Shown in pieces: positions 38,544 through 47,814 of a stretch of DNA of 52,101 bases; within the stretch, counting starts at the first letter, position 1, and the number at the start of each line of letters is the position of its first letter. Location: the NCBI GenBank assembly GCA_002746215.1, contig NVWI01000009.1, positions 69,751-121,851 of the forward strand. Reading direction: 5' to 3'. A program made the translations under genes and the position numbers. A model generated the notes under the pieces. It was not told the origin of the DNA. It searched no databases and was given only the letters and a program-made list of their open reading frames with translations. The stretch is from SAR86 cluster bacterium. Its GTDB lineage: Bacteria > Pseudomonadota > Gammaproteobacteria > Pseudomonadales > Pseudohongiellaceae.

Positions 38544-39563
38544 ATGAATTTTTTTGAAGCCTTAGTGGATAATGTTTATGGAGGGGTTTATGTAATCGCC
38601 GAGGGTTGCGATAATCATATGGGTAGTACCATAGTTGCCAAAGCTTTAGTAGATGCGGCAGTAGCATCAGGTGCGGATGCTATTAAATTTCAACATCATC
38701 TTGTTGAGGAGGAAATGCTGGTTAATGATTTATCCTCTGATAATTTTGATGAACCGCTACATGAATTTTTGAAAGTAAACGCTTTAAACTTAAATCAGCA
38801 TCATGAATTAAAATCTTACTGCGACACTAAGAGTATCACCTACCTTTGTACGCCTTTCTCTTATAAAGCAGCTATTGAAATTGAACATTTAGTGCCGTTT
38901 TTTAAGATTGGATCAGGTGAATTTCAAGATTACTGGTATATTGATAAGCTCGCTGAACTGAAAAAGCCGATCATATTCTCTACTGGGATGTGCGATGAAG
39001 TTGAGATCAAGAGTTGGCTTAAAAGATATAGTGATATTATTGAGGATTTCGCCCTTTTAAACTGTATTAGTGAGTATCCTCCTAAGTATGAAGATTTAAA
39101 TATACGATTTTTGGATAAGCTCGATAAGATGAGCTCTTGTGTTATAGGACATTCCGACCATAGCCCAACAATTGGGTCAAGCGTTTCAGCGGTTAGTTTT
39201 GGTGCCCGTATTATTGAGAAGCATATTACGTTGTCTCACTTCATCGCTGGACCGGATGCTTCTGTATCTCTTGACCCTGGTGAGTTTAAAGCAATGGTTG
39301 ATGCTGTCAAATTGGTTAGGACTACCCTTGGAAATTCTAAAACTATCCAAGACAAGGAAAGACCTATTAGAGGCTGGGCATATCGGTCATTAATCACTAC
39401 CCGCCCGATAAAAGCTGGACAGGTTATCACCCTAGATGATATTTGCACTAAGCGGCCCGGAGACGGAATATTGAGTGCCGACTATGAAAGTGTCTTGGGT
39501 AAAGTAGCAGTAAAAAATATCAGAAAAAACATTCCCTTTTCATTGGAGGATTTAAGTGAGTAA
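38544..39563 (+). CDS. neuB: N-acetylneuraminate synthase-like protein (NeuB family)
   Basis: Condenses an N-acylated hexosamine with phosphoenolpyruvate to a nonulosonic acid. The 339-residue protein has the NeuB barrel (YVIAEGCDNHMGS; GADAIKFQHH; FFKIGSGEF; PIIFSTGMCD; GHSDHSPTIG; IIEKHITL) and a C-terminal SAF domain (TTRPIKAGQVITLDDI). The usual EIG-x-NHxG is EGCDNHMG here, keeping the Asn-His. Usual length is about 340-350. NeuB, LegI and PseI are hard to tell apart by eye; the NeuC neighbour favours the Neu5Ac or Leg type. Confidence 0.9.
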   Translation: MNFFEALVDNVYGGVYVIAEGCDNHMGSTIVAKALVDAAVASGADAIKFQHHLVEEEMLVNDLSSDNFDEPLHEFLKVNALNLNQHHELKSYCDTKSITYLCTPFSYKAAIEIEHLVPFFKIGSGEFQDYWYIDKLAELKKPIIFSTGMCDEVEIKSWLKRYSDIIEDFALLNCISEYPPKYEDLNIRFLDKLDKMSSCVIGHSDHSPTIGSSVSAVSFGARIIEKHITLSHFIAGPDASVSLDPGEFKAMVDAVKLVRTTLGNSKTIQDKERPIRGWAYRSLITTRPIKAGQVITLDDICTKRPGDGILSADYESVLGKVAVKNIRKNIPFSLEDLSE

Positions 39564-40692
39564 ACGGATACTTGTGTTCACAGGATCGAGAGGGGAGTGG
39601 GGGTATTTAAGGCCAATTCTTGAAAAGCTCAAGAACTCTGACCATATTGTTGGCCTGGTGGTGACTAATATGCATGTTGACCCTGCATTTGGTGCAACTG
39701 AAAAGGAGATAATTGCTGATGGGTTTAACCCTGATTATAGAATTTACATGAATATAACCGGAAATACGCAAACTTCCTGGTCTCGATCGCTAGGTTTATT
39801 GGGTGTTCAATTACCAACTGTTTTTGACGAGTTTTCTCCTGATTTAATTTTGTTGGCTGGTGACAGAGCTGAGACATTTGTTGCCGCTACCTCTGCATTC
39901 TACAGCGATATAATCATCGCACATATACAAGCCGGTGAACTATCTGGGCATAAAGATGGAATGGCAAGGCATGCTTTAGGGAAACTAGCGCACGTACATT
40001 TCGCTAGTAATGAAGATGCAGCCGATCGCTTAATTCGTCTAGGAGAGGAAGAGTTTAGAATCCATATTACAGGCGCACCTCAGTTAGATAACTTATTGGA
40101 TAGCAATCAGGTTTCAGATATTGAAGATGTGTGCACGCAGCTTCGGTTGAATGAGTCTGAACCTTTCTGTGTATGTATAGTACATCCGAGCAGCGATGAG
40201 AAAGTTGCTCCTCAGTTGTTTATTCAAAAGATTTTCAAAACTTTAGAAGAGAGGGGCTTAAACCAGATTTGGATATTGCCAAATAATGATTCTGGGAGTG
40301 GGGATATCGTTCATGAAATAACTCATTTACCGAAGAAGTCTGTAAGAGTTACCAGAAATCTGGCTCGAAATGATTATGCTGCACTCCTTTCTAATTGTGA
40401 GTTCTTGATTGGGAATAGTAGTTCTGGAATTTTAGAGGCTCCGAGTATGGGAGTAGTATCTATAAATATAGGCTCCCGACAAACGGGTCGATTACGGTCG
40501 AAAACAATTATTGACGTCCCAGATGCATCGTTTCATTCAATTGGAGAGGCAATTGATAGTGTTACTAAGATTCGTAATTTTGGTATAGATTTCCAATATG
40601 GTGAAGGTGACAGCAGCTCAAAAATAATAAATGTTTTAGATAGCTTGATCATAGATGCTAAATTGGCAAACAAATTTTTGGTGGAGAAATAA
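39556..40692 (+). CDS. neuC: UDP-N-acetylglucosamine 2-epimerase, hydrolysing (NeuC family)
   Basis: Converts UDP-GlcNAc (or a related UDP-sugar) to free ManNAc-type sugar and UDP, the first committed step of sialic-acid synthesis in bacteria. The 378-residue protein has TGSRGEWGYLRPILEKLK at the start, DLILLAGDRAETFVAATSAF and HIQAGELSGHKDGMARHALG, then VTRNLARNDYAALLSNCEFL and GNSSSGILEAPSMGV (UDP-binding). The start is GTG at 39556, overlapping neuB by 8 bases with GGAGG (39545-39549) in front. No 4,6-dehydratase or aminotransferase for legionaminic acid is seen nearby. Confidence 0.92.
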   Translation: MSKRILVFTGSRGEWGYLRPILEKLKNSDHIVGLVVTNMHVDPAFGATEKEIIADGFNPDYRIYMNITGNTQTSWSRSLGLLGVQLPTVFDEFSPDLILLAGDRAETFVAATSAFYSDIIIAHIQAGELSGHKDGMARHALGKLAHVHFASNEDAADRLIRLGEEEFRIHITGAPQLDNLLDSNQVSDIEDVCTQLRLNESEPFCVCIVHPSSDEKVAPQLFIQKIFKTLEERGLNQIWILPNNDSGSGDIVHEITHLPKKSVRVTRNLARNDYAALLSNCEFLIGNSSSGILEAPSMGVVSINIGSRQTGRLRSKTIIDVPDASFHSIGEAIDSVTKIRNFGIDFQYGEGDSSSKIINVLDSLIIDAKLANKFLVEK

Positions 40693-40693
40693 T

Positions 40694-41008
40694 ATGGCCA
40701 TTATTCTGAACGAAGATGTTAAATTATCTGATGCCTTGGATGAAATGATTCATCAAAAATCCCGATTAATTTTTGTGATTGATTACGATAGTAAGTTGTC
40801 TGGAGTAGTATCTCAAGGTGACCTTTTGAAGAACTACAGAAGTTCGGGTTCTATAAAGTTATTTATGGAAATGAATCCCGTTTATTTGTTAGAAAAAGAT
40901 AGGAGTCGTGCTTTGGAATTACTAAAAAAGTTTCATTTTTTAGAGCTTCCTATTTTAAGTGATGATTTCAAAATAATAGATGTGGTTTCTATTTGGGATT
41001 TGGTTTAA
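40694..41008 (+). CDS. Free-standing CBS-pair protein
   Basis: A 104-residue protein that is just a CBS-domain pair: MAIILNEDVKLSDALDEMIH to VVSQGDLLKNYR, then MNPVYLLEKDRSRALELL to ILSDDFKIIDVVSIWDLV. CBS pairs bind adenine nucleotides and regulate enzymes. In Campylobacter legionaminic acid synthesis a CBS pair is fused to a nucleotidyltransferase (PtmE); here no catalytic domain is attached. It follows neuC by 1 base with GTGGAG in front, so it is probably co-translated with the nonulosonic acid genes and may tune one of them. Confidence 0.8.
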   Translation: MAIILNEDVKLSDALDEMIHQKSRLIFVIDYDSKLSGVVSQGDLLKNYRSSGSIKLFMEMNPVYLLEKDRSRALELLKKFHFLELPILSDDFKIIDVVSIWDLV

Positions 41009-41011
41009 CTA

Positions 41012-41719
41012 TTGAAAGATTTTAGAGCGATATACAAAAACTTCTTCGAAAAAAGGAAATTTAAAACTTGGTGTACTGAGCTCATGGGTTTCTATTCAAC
41101 TGAAATTAATAACCCTTATATAGTTGATGTTGGTTGTGGTTCAAATAAGATTGGAAACTCAAAAAGTGTTGTCGGATGCGATATGTTCCCATCGTCAGAT
41201 GACATTATTCAGGCTGCTGCTGATGATTTGCCATTTGAGTCTGGAAGTGTCGATATATTGTTCTCAGCGCATTGTCTCGAACATATGGCTAATCCGATAA
41301 AAACTCTTCAAGAATGGTGTCGCGTTGTAGGTGATGATGGCGTGATTTGGTTGGTTTTGCCTCATCGTAATAGAACATTCGATAGTTTGCGCGATTTGAC
41401 GGCAGTTGAGCATTTGTTCGACGATTTGGCTGAAAATACTCCTGAAGAGGATATGACGCACTGGGAGGAGTTTCGGGCTAAAGTAATACTCTCAGGACAT
41501 AGGTTAGTTCCTTCAGAATATATCATGCCAGCACAAGAAAATAAGTTCACATACTTCAATAGTAAGCGATTAATCCATCACCATGTATGGACTTTAGGGA
41601 CGTTTATAGACTTAGTAAAAGCTTTAGGGCTAGAGGTGACATATGGTATAGAGCAGGTTCCTGGGCGCGAAGACTCATTCTCAATAATTTTTAAGGGCGT
41701 GATGCATGATTCAATATGA
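41012..41719 (+). CDS. SAM-dependent methyltransferase (class I)
   Basis: A 235-residue protein with a Rossmann SAM-binding motif YIVDVGCGSNKIGNSK (about residues 36-51), the acidic ribose-binding end GCDMF, and LPFESGSVDILFSAHCLEHM, the usual post-II motif of the Methyltransf_11 family. It probably methylates a sugar or a sugar precursor of the polysaccharide. The start is TTG at 41012, 3 bases after the CBS gene; an ATG at 41084 would cut the N-terminal helix. The next gene is a second methyltransferase overlapping by 14 bases. Confidence 0.82.
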   Translation: MKDFRAIYKNFFEKRKFKTWCTELMGFYSTEINNPYIVDVGCGSNKIGNSKSVVGCDMFPSSDDIIQAAADDLPFESGSVDILFSAHCLEHMANPIKTLQEWCRVVGDDGVIWLVLPHRNRTFDSLRDLTAVEHLFDDLAENTPEEDMTHWEEFRAKVILSGHRLVPSEYIMPAQENKFTYFNSKRLIHHHVWTLGTFIDLVKALGLEVTYGIEQVPGREDSFSIIFKGVMHDSI

Positions 41720-42581
41720 TTGTCATTTTGATAATCTCAAGAGCTTTTATTTAGCTAAAGGTCTATCTGCAAAAGATTCAATATTTTATGCATCAGAAAA
41801 AATAAAAAAATTAGAATTTTCTAACGATCCATTTAGCTATAAATCTTGGGTAAATAAATTAATTCCATATCTTGAGGTGGAGATTCAAACGGTCTCTGAC
41901 GAGCTTTTGGTTTTAGATTTTGGATGTGGATCAGGGGAAATGGTTTTACTAATGAGATCTTTAGGGATTAAAGCTTATGGATACGATATCTACACTGAGG
42001 AAATTGAAATAGCAAAGAAGTTAGCGTTAGATAATGGTTATCAGGAGCCTATATTTTTCTCTAGCGAGGAAGATATATTTGATCATATTGGTCATCAAAA
42101 GATCAATGTACTGGCCTCATTTAGCGTGCTAGAACATTTGTCAGACCAGTATTTTCTTGAAATGCTAGATGATTTTTATGAGCATATTGATGGATGTATA
42201 TTTGCTGTTGTCCCCAGTAAATACAAGATTACAGACGATCATACTGGCCTAAAGTTCTTGGGTTTACTTCCCAGATCAGTCTCACAAATGATCGTCTCGT
42301 TTGTTAGGTCCCAGTATAAGCTTAGCGAGAGTGGTGACTGGGATGTTTGGTATCGTAGCCTCTCGGACTTCAAAAATCTCAGTGCTACACGAAATATGAA
42401 ATTGAAATTAGTAGACGATTCGGTTATGTACCCGTCCCTATTGGAGGTTTCCAAGATCGGTGAATCGGGGCGAACTTCGTTCGGAGCGCTGATCGAAAGA
42501 TGGTATGCTTTATTCGTAAAACTGATCACCCGGAATAAAGAAAATCTTTACCCCTACCTCAACTTTATAATTAAAAAATGA
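41706..42581 (+). CDS. SAM-dependent methyltransferase (class I)
   Basis: A 291-residue protein with SAM motif I LVLDFGCGSGEMVLLMRSLG (about residues 68-87), YDIYTEEIEIAKKLA and NVLASFSVLEHLSDQYF. It has a C-terminal extension with conserved aromatic residues but no clear second domain. It shares little with the methyltransferase before it beyond the fold, so the two likely act on different positions. Start ATG at 41706 overlaps the previous gene; its stop overlaps the next start (ATGA). Confidence 0.82.
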   Translation: MIQYDCHFDNLKSFYLAKGLSAKDSIFYASEKIKKLEFSNDPFSYKSWVNKLIPYLEVEIQTVSDELLVLDFGCGSGEMVLLMRSLGIKAYGYDIYTEEIEIAKKLALDNGYQEPIFFSSEEDIFDHIGHQKINVLASFSVLEHLSDQYFLEMLDDFYEHIDGCIFAVVPSKYKITDDHTGLKFLGLLPRSVSQMIVSFVRSQYKLSESGDWDVWYRSLSDFKNLSATRNMKLKLVDDSVMYPSLLEVSKIGESGRTSFGALIERWYALFVKLITRNKENLYPYLNFIIKK

Positions 42582-43672
42582 TAATGAAATACCTGTTTGT
42601 CTTACCAGGCTCACCTGCCCCAATCGGCGGATTTAAGCTTTTGTATGAGCATGGTCGCATTCTGGTTAATGCTGGATATCAAGTTAGGTTTTTGCATTTA
42701 AATGGAGGACTATTGTCTGAGATAGATAAAACTTCAATGATGCTTCGGCTAGTAAGACGTTTGAGATTCTTTTGGTTAAATAGTTTCGGTAAGTGGAGAA
42801 ACTATGCAAGTCGAGAATTTGGGCTGAATTCAGAATGGCAACAGGAACTATGTCCGGACGATATAAAGAATACTGAAATAATTATTATCGCCTCATGGCA
42901 ACTTTTGACTGAACTTTATGATAAATTTGATCTTACTCAAGTTAAGGTTATTCATCCAGTTATGGATTATCCTGGTTATATGGGGCCTGCTGAAAAAATC
43001 AAAAGTTCGTGGGAAAAACCAATATCATATTTTTGTATATCAGACTATTTATACGCGTCTGTACGCTCTCACTCTAACGGTAAACAAATCAAAAATATAG
43101 GCTGCATACTTCCGGGTGATGATGTTGGATCTATGTATTCGGAGAGGGATATATTAGGAGTCTCTCGACAAGGGATTCTTCTTTCTTTTGCCACAGGAAA
43201 ATATAAGAATCCTGATGGTACTTGTGAGCTAATTTCAGCATTAAGGGGTAAGTTTCCTAAAGAAAAGATAACAGTTTTTGGTCGACCCAACCGTCCAAAA
43301 AGTTTACCATCAGACGTTATATATCTTCAAAATATTAGTGATAAGGAGGTTGTTAAATTATATCATTCGTCAAAAGTATTTGTGTTCTACTCAAATTTTG
43401 AAGGATTTGGCCTTATGCCCTTGGAGGCAATGCGACTTGGTTGTGTTGTCGTCTGTACTGATTGTTTTGGAAATCGCGATTATATAAAGGATGAAATAAA
43501 CGCTTTGATTGTGTCGCCTGGTGATCTCGGGAAAACCTTATTTAGCGTAAGTAAGGTCTTAGATAGCGAGCATTTACAAATGAATCTTGTTAAGGGTGGC
43601 TTAGAGCAGTCAAAGAAATTTTCACCAAGTAATTTTGAAGAAGTGATAGTTGAGGCATATGCCAATGTATGA
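42578..43672 (+). CDS. Glycosyltransferase, GT-B fold (GT4-like)
   Basis: A 364-residue glycosyltransferase of the GT4 type. The N-terminal half begins PGSPAPIGGFKLLYEHGRIL, with the Gly-rich acceptor loop. The C-terminal half contains YSNFEGFGLMPLEAMRLGCV (the E-x7-E nucleotide-sugar motif) and NRDYIKDEINALIVSPGD. Cytoplasmic, no membrane segment. The sugar donor cannot be read off. Two starts (ATG 42578 and 42584) are possible; overlap with the methyltransferase is 4 bases for the first. Confidence 0.88.
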   Translation: MIMKYLFVLPGSPAPIGGFKLLYEHGRILVNAGYQVRFLHLNGGLLSEIDKTSMMLRLVRRLRFFWLNSFGKWRNYASREFGLNSEWQQELCPDDIKNTEIIIIASWQLLTELYDKFDLTQVKVIHPVMDYPGYMGPAEKIKSSWEKPISYFCISDYLYASVRSHSNGKQIKNIGCILPGDDVGSMYSERDILGVSRQGILLSFATGKYKNPDGTCELISALRGKFPKEKITVFGRPNRPKSLPSDVIYLQNISDKEVVKLYHSSKVFVFYSNFEGFGLMPLEAMRLGCVVVCTDCFGNRDYIKDEINALIVSPGDLGKTLFSVSKVLDSEHLQMNLVKGGLEQSKKFSPSNFEEVIVEAYANV

Positions 43673-44465
43673 TTTGCTAATTGGGCTACGTGTATATCCC
43701 GGAATTTCAAAAAAACCTATTCTCAAAGGGAGTAAGGTAGATACATTTGGAAAAGTCTATTTTTCAATATTAAATAGTACTCAGTCACTTAACGCTAAGA
43801 TTGTTATTTTCTCCGACGGTTGTGGTATTGAGTTCCATGAAATGATAGAAAATATGACTCCCGAAAGATATGATCTTGAAATAATAAGAGTAGATTGTTT
43901 TAGCGGACCGAAAAGCTTTAAGAAGCAATACGATTATCTTTCAGCCTCTGATGCCAAGTTGGTAGCGCTACTCGAAGACGATTATTTATTGGATGTTGGT
44001 GCGTTGGACTCTGTATTTAAATATGCAGCATCTCAGGGTTTTAAAAATTACTATACATTTTTTAATTCCTCTGATTATTACACACATGATTTACATGACT
44101 ATAAAAGTAAAATAATTTACTTTGATGGCGATTATTGGCGCACAGTGGCTTCGACAACATTTACTTTTCTGTGCTCTCCGGCAACCTTGAAGAAAAATTA
44201 CGTTTTTTTTAGAACCTATTCTATCGGTAATTTTGACCATAATATCTGGGCCTTACAGACTAAACTAGGTTGGTGGTGTCTTCTGGTGTCAATATTTAAA
44301 AAACCTAGTGTTAATAATTTTAAGCGGTTGCTAAAATTTTTTTTGACGTTGCTATTACTGTCTCCACTTGTTTTTTCACGACGTGAAAATCTTTGGGTTT
44401 GCATACCCGGTAAGGGTACTCACCTAGAGACTTTGGGGTGCTCTTTTGAATATCGCCCTGAATGA
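43665..44465 (+). CDS. Putative glycosyltransferase, GT-A-like
   Basis: A 266-residue protein with a pattern of GT-A glycosyltransferases: a first strand YDLLIGLRVYP, the region NSTQSLNAKIVIFSDGCG, and an acidic motif LVALLEDDYLLDVGALDS that could be the metal-binding DxD equivalent. A hydrophobic run near residues 228-245 (LLKFFLTLLLLSPLVFS) might anchor it to the membrane. No closer family is recognisable by eye. The ATG at 43665 is preferred (GAGG 43652-43655); the gene overlaps the previous one by 8 bases. Confidence 0.6.
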   Translation: MYDLLIGLRVYPGISKKPILKGSKVDTFGKVYFSILNSTQSLNAKIVIFSDGCGIEFHEMIENMTPERYDLEIIRVDCFSGPKSFKKQYDYLSASDAKLVALLEDDYLLDVGALDSVFKYAASQGFKNYYTFFNSSDYYTHDLHDYKSKIIYFDGDYWRTVASTTFTFLCSPATLKKNYVFFRTYSIGNFDHNIWALQTKLGWWCLLVSIFKKPSVNNFKRLLKFFLTLLLLSPLVFSRRENLWVCIPGKGTHLETLGCSFEYRPE

Positions 44466-45705
44466 GCTAATTCTAACATCTTACAATTGGCGTTACAGAG
44501 TAGCAGGTTTTTTCCTGGCGTTAAGTATTCTGTTGGCTGGCAGTCATATTTATGCGTCAGAGATATGTTTCCTTCTATTTTTCTTACTCTGTTTCTTTAA
44601 ATTAAAATTCAACCTTATGCTTGCTGTCATTGGGCTGAGTTGTTTGTTTCTCTTCACATTCTTTAGTATCGGTTCAGATCGCGCCTTGAATGAAATGGTC
44701 TTTATTATTTTACTTTTAGGTTTGCCGTGCTTGGGCTTTTCTAAAAATCATGTATGTATTGATAGCTTAGTGAAGGGAATAGCCTTAGGGCTTTCATTTT
44801 CAGCTATATATGCCATTTTATTATTAATATTCCAAATAATTTCTCCTAGCTTGGGGGGGGTATTTGAGTTGTGTTTATATGGATCGGAAAGGTCCACAAA
44901 CTCATGTGGAATCCCTCCATATACAATAGGTGGTTTCTCTTTACATAGGTTATATGGGCTTGCGAGCGAGCCTAGTACCTATGGGATGTCCCATGTTGTG
45001 TTGTTGTCTTTGGTAATATCTAATTCTAGAGTAAAATTACCATCGTCCTTCTTTATCATACAAATAATGAGCATTCTCGCTACTATTTCTATTACTGCAA
45101 TAACTCTATTGATTATGATGTTCGGGATAATACGGCTTAAGCGTACGAAAATCGGGATGGTAAACCAGAACATACCAGTCCGAAAAAACCTAAAAATATT
45201 TCTTATTATAGCTGCGTTATTAGTTATTTTAGTTGTGTCAGTTGATGGAGTTTTTGAAGCATTATTAGGTCGTACATATGGAAGAATAGTGGATCTTTTT
45301 CTAGGCGAAGATACCTCGGCTTTTATGAGATCTACAGCGACGTGGTCTCCAGTATTATCTTTTTTTATTAATGCACCAAATTCTCAAATACTATTTGGGA
45401 TGGGGGTGAATGAATACTTACTTTTTCTTGAGAATTTCTCTACCTTTACTATAGTCGATGGAACACTTGTTGAGTTTGCAGGACAGAGGGGTAGTATTCT
45501 GAGTACTCTATTGGTTAGTTATGGGCTGGTTACTGTCGTTACGATTGTAACGATGCTGTTTAAATTAGATCAATATAGGTTAAGTGTTGTTGCTTGTACT
45601 ACTTTTGGTTTTTTGTTTTTCCATACTTCAGCATTATCGTTTTCAACGTTAGCTTTGATTTATGTGGTTGGCATTAACAGAGCAAGGGTTCGAAATGTCA
45701 AATAA
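44446..45705 (+). CDS. Wzy-type polysaccharide polymerase
   Basis: A 419-residue membrane protein with about 10-12 hydrophobic segments and a large hydrophilic loop in the second half (roughly residues 277-330, with GRTYGRIVDLFLGEDTS), the usual layout of Wzy polymerases that join repeat units in the periplasm. The run SLHRLYGLASEPSTYGMSHV in the middle resembles the O-antigen ligase/polymerase family's F-x-E/S-x-x-x-YG pattern. The start is TTG at 44446, overlapping the previous gene by 20 bases, with GGGGTG just upstream. Assignment rests on topology and context. Confidence 0.75.
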   Translation: MNIALNELILTSYNWRYRVAGFFLALSILLAGSHIYASEICFLLFFLLCFFKLKFNLMLAVIGLSCLFLFTFFSIGSDRALNEMVFIILLLGLPCLGFSKNHVCIDSLVKGIALGLSFSAIYAILLLIFQIISPSLGGVFELCLYGSERSTNSCGIPPYTIGGFSLHRLYGLASEPSTYGMSHVVLLSLVISNSRVKLPSSFFIIQIMSILATISITAITLLIMMFGIIRLKRTKIGMVNQNIPVRKNLKIFLIIAALLVILVVSVDGVFEALLGRTYGRIVDLFLGEDTSAFMRSTATWSPVLSFFINAPNSQILFGMGVNEYLLFLENFSTFTIVDGTLVEFAGQRGSILSTLLVSYGLVTVVTIVTMLFKLDQYRLSVVACTTFGFLFFHTSALSFSTLALIYVVGINRARVRNVK

Positions 45706-46669
45706 AGTCACATTGAGTTTAATAGTTGTAACATATAACTCTCAAGATACAATTAAAGAGTGTTTGGGAGCTTTAATTAGGCAATGCACGTCAGCAGATG
45801 AGATTTTGGTATATGACAATGGCTCGGTAGATAATACGGCAAAAATTTTAGAAGATTATGCGTCAAAAGTATCATTGTATCTAGCGCCTAACAATTCTGG
45901 TTTTTCTTATGCGTGCAATTGGTGTACAAAAAAAGTTTCTCAAACTAGCCATTTGGCTTTTATAAATCCAGATGTGGTAGTTGGTATAGATTTGGTTCAT
46001 AGGGCAAGAGGAGCGTTCGACGATAGGTCTGTGAGTTTAGTAGGTTTTTTCTGTAAAGGAAAAAATGGTTTACAGGATAAGAACTTCAGACGATATCCAA
46101 GTATTTTATCTGGTCTACTAACCATAATTGATAATGTTATCCTTCGATTTAATATCAAATGTAACTCAAGTTTTAACTTAAAAAAACATTACTTAGATGG
46201 AAGCTGTATGTTCGTAGATCGAAGTATGTTTGTTCGTGCTAATTACTTCCAAGATTTCTTCTTATACGGAGAAGATGTAATTTTATGCGATTTTTTGAAA
46301 CAAAAAGGCATTAAAGCTATTTACTATAGTGATGTGTCTTATCTGCATTTAAGAGGCGCATCATCAAGCTCTATTCCAGGAGAAAGAAGTTGGTCCATGT
46401 TGCCCAATATGACTTACAGTGAACTTTTCTATTTATGTCGCAGGAGTTTATTATCTCGAGGGGCTTATTTGATACTTAAGTTTATCGAGTTGCTTAGTTT
46501 AGTAATGGTTTCTACACTTTTTTGGCGTAAAAACAAGATCAAAAGGGAATTTTATAGGAAAAGATTATTACTCTTTATCCAGTATTCCTTAGCCTTTTTA
46601 ATTCAAGGAAAAGGTTTCACTAAACCAGAGTTTCATGTGGGGCCTGAGAAATTAAATGGAGAAATTTAA
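45695..46669 (+). CDS. Glycosyltransferase family 2
   Basis: A 324-residue GT2 glycosyltransferase of the rhamnosyltransferase (WbbL-like) group. It begins LSLIVVTYNSQDTIKECLGA, then YDNGSVDNTAKILEDY, NNSGFSYACNWC and LAFINPDVVVG (the N-P-D equivalent of the DxD), and later FLYGEDVILCDFLKQKG. A C-terminal hydrophobic helix (about 265-285) suggests membrane association. The ATG at 45695 is where the family starts; an upstream in-frame start lies in the wzy gene. Confidence 0.88.
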   Translation: MSNKVTLSLIVVTYNSQDTIKECLGALIRQCTSADEILVYDNGSVDNTAKILEDYASKVSLYLAPNNSGFSYACNWCTKKVSQTSHLAFINPDVVVGIDLVHRARGAFDDRSVSLVGFFCKGKNGLQDKNFRRYPSILSGLLTIIDNVILRFNIKCNSSFNLKKHYLDGSCMFVDRSMFVRANYFQDFFLYGEDVILCDFLKQKGIKAIYYSDVSYLHLRGASSSSIPGERSWSMLPNMTYSELFYLCRRSLLSRGAYLILKFIELLSLVMVSTLFWRKNKIKREFYRKRLLLFIQYSLAFLIQGKGFTKPEFHVGPEKLNGEI

Positions 46670-46701
46670 TCTATGTACTCTTCTAAGGGCATGCTGTAAT
46701 T

Positions 46702-47814
46702 ATGAAACGTCGTACTATACTCATTGATTTCGCTGGAGCAACTACCCATTTTACCAGGCAGCTAGAAGCCGCTTTAAAGGATGCTAATCTCACAAAGACA
46801 AGATCGATTAGCATTAGACCAGGGGTTGGCAACACAAAGTCACTTGTCCTTACTCTTTGGAACAGCTTTATTAGGCTGGCTTCAATACCTATAAATTATA
46901 TCGTTCTACTCATTGATATTGTTACTTGCTTGCCTAATCAAATATTTATTTTTAACATTCCGCTGATTCCATCGGTAGAGACATTTTTTCTTTGGATAAT
47001 CCGCGTGAATGGTGCTGTTTCCGTAGGTATTTTACATAATCATATACCCTCTCATGGTGAAAAAAAACCTATTCGAAATTATAGATATTTTGAATTTTAT
47101 AACTATTGCGATATTGTCGTTTTCCATGATTCATCAATATCAGAAATTTTCCAATCTATATTTCCTAATGCTGTTCCATTGTATACAAGCCTCCCAAGCT
47201 ACTCAGTACCGAACGCTTCAGACAACAAGACTCAAAAGATTATGGACTCAGAAATTATAAAGCTGGGTTTTATGGGAACTATAAGGCCATATAAAAATCT
47301 AGAAATTATTTCTTCAGAGTTTAAGTTGCTAAATAAGAGCCAACTTTCGTTTTTGTCTCTGAAGATTACGGGAAAGGCATTTTACGATATCGACAATATG
47401 GTTAGAATTTTTGAAAATATAGGTTTCTATGAATTTGTCTATAATGGAGAATTGATAAGCGATGAGAAGTTTTTTAAAGAAATGTCCGAGTACGATTTTC
47501 TACTACTCCCTCACGCGAACTCCTCTGGAAGTGCACTGCTTTCTGTCGCAGCTTCGCTTGGGGTACCTGTTATTGCGAGTAATCTGACTGTATTTACTGA
47601 TTTTGTTCACCGTTTTGGGAATGGTGTTATTTTTGATCACCTAATTACTGGCGATTTACATCGTGTTGTTTCTAAATTGATAGAAGATAAAATTCTACGA
47701 GAAAAATTGAAAGTGAATGCACTACGTGCTGTGAGCTCAGTACCAACATGGAGTAATTACGTTAATGATATTTTCGAATGTTGCAACGAGTTAGTGACTC
47801 GAAGAGTACAATGA
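46702..47814 (+). CDS. Glycosyltransferase, GT-B fold
   Basis: A 370-residue GT-B protein. The C-terminal half has IKLGFMGTIRPYKNLEIIS, matching the GT4 strand G-x-x-R-x-x-KN, and EYDFLLLPHANSSGSALLSV, the E/D-x7 position with Ser-Ala instead of the usual Glu motif. It has no clear second E-x7-E, so the family fit is looser than for the GT4 gene before. A hydrophobic stretch near residues 55-75 may bind membrane. The end overlaps the next gene (ATGA). Confidence 0.75.
   Translation: MKRRTILIDFAGATTHFTRQLEAALKDANLTKTRSISIRPGVGNTKSLVLTLWNSFIRLASIPINYIVLLIDIVTCLPNQIFIFNIPLIPSVETFFLWIIRVNGAVSVGILHNHIPSHGEKKPIRNYRYFEFYNYCDIVVFHDSSISEIFQSIFPNAVPLYTSLPSYSVPNASDNKTQKIMDSEIIKLGFMGTIRPYKNLEIISSEFKLLNKSQLSFLSLKITGKAFYDIDNMVRIFENIGFYEFVYNGELISDEKFFKEMSEYDFLLLPHANSSGSALLSVAASLGVPVIASNLTVFTDFVHRFGNGVIFDHLITGDLHRVVSKLIEDKILREKLKVNALRAVSSVPTWSNYVNDIFECCNELVTRRVQ

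Noticed and set aside
40694-41008. CBS protein as a fragment of a PtmE-like nucleotidyltransferase
   Set aside because: It has its own ribosome-binding site and a complete CBS pair, and no trace of the catalytic domain is seen after it, so I treat it as an intact stand-alone gene.
41264-41559. Minus-strand open frames within the polysaccharide genes
   Set aside because: They lie opposite well-supported plus-strand genes, have no family features and no ribosome-binding sites.
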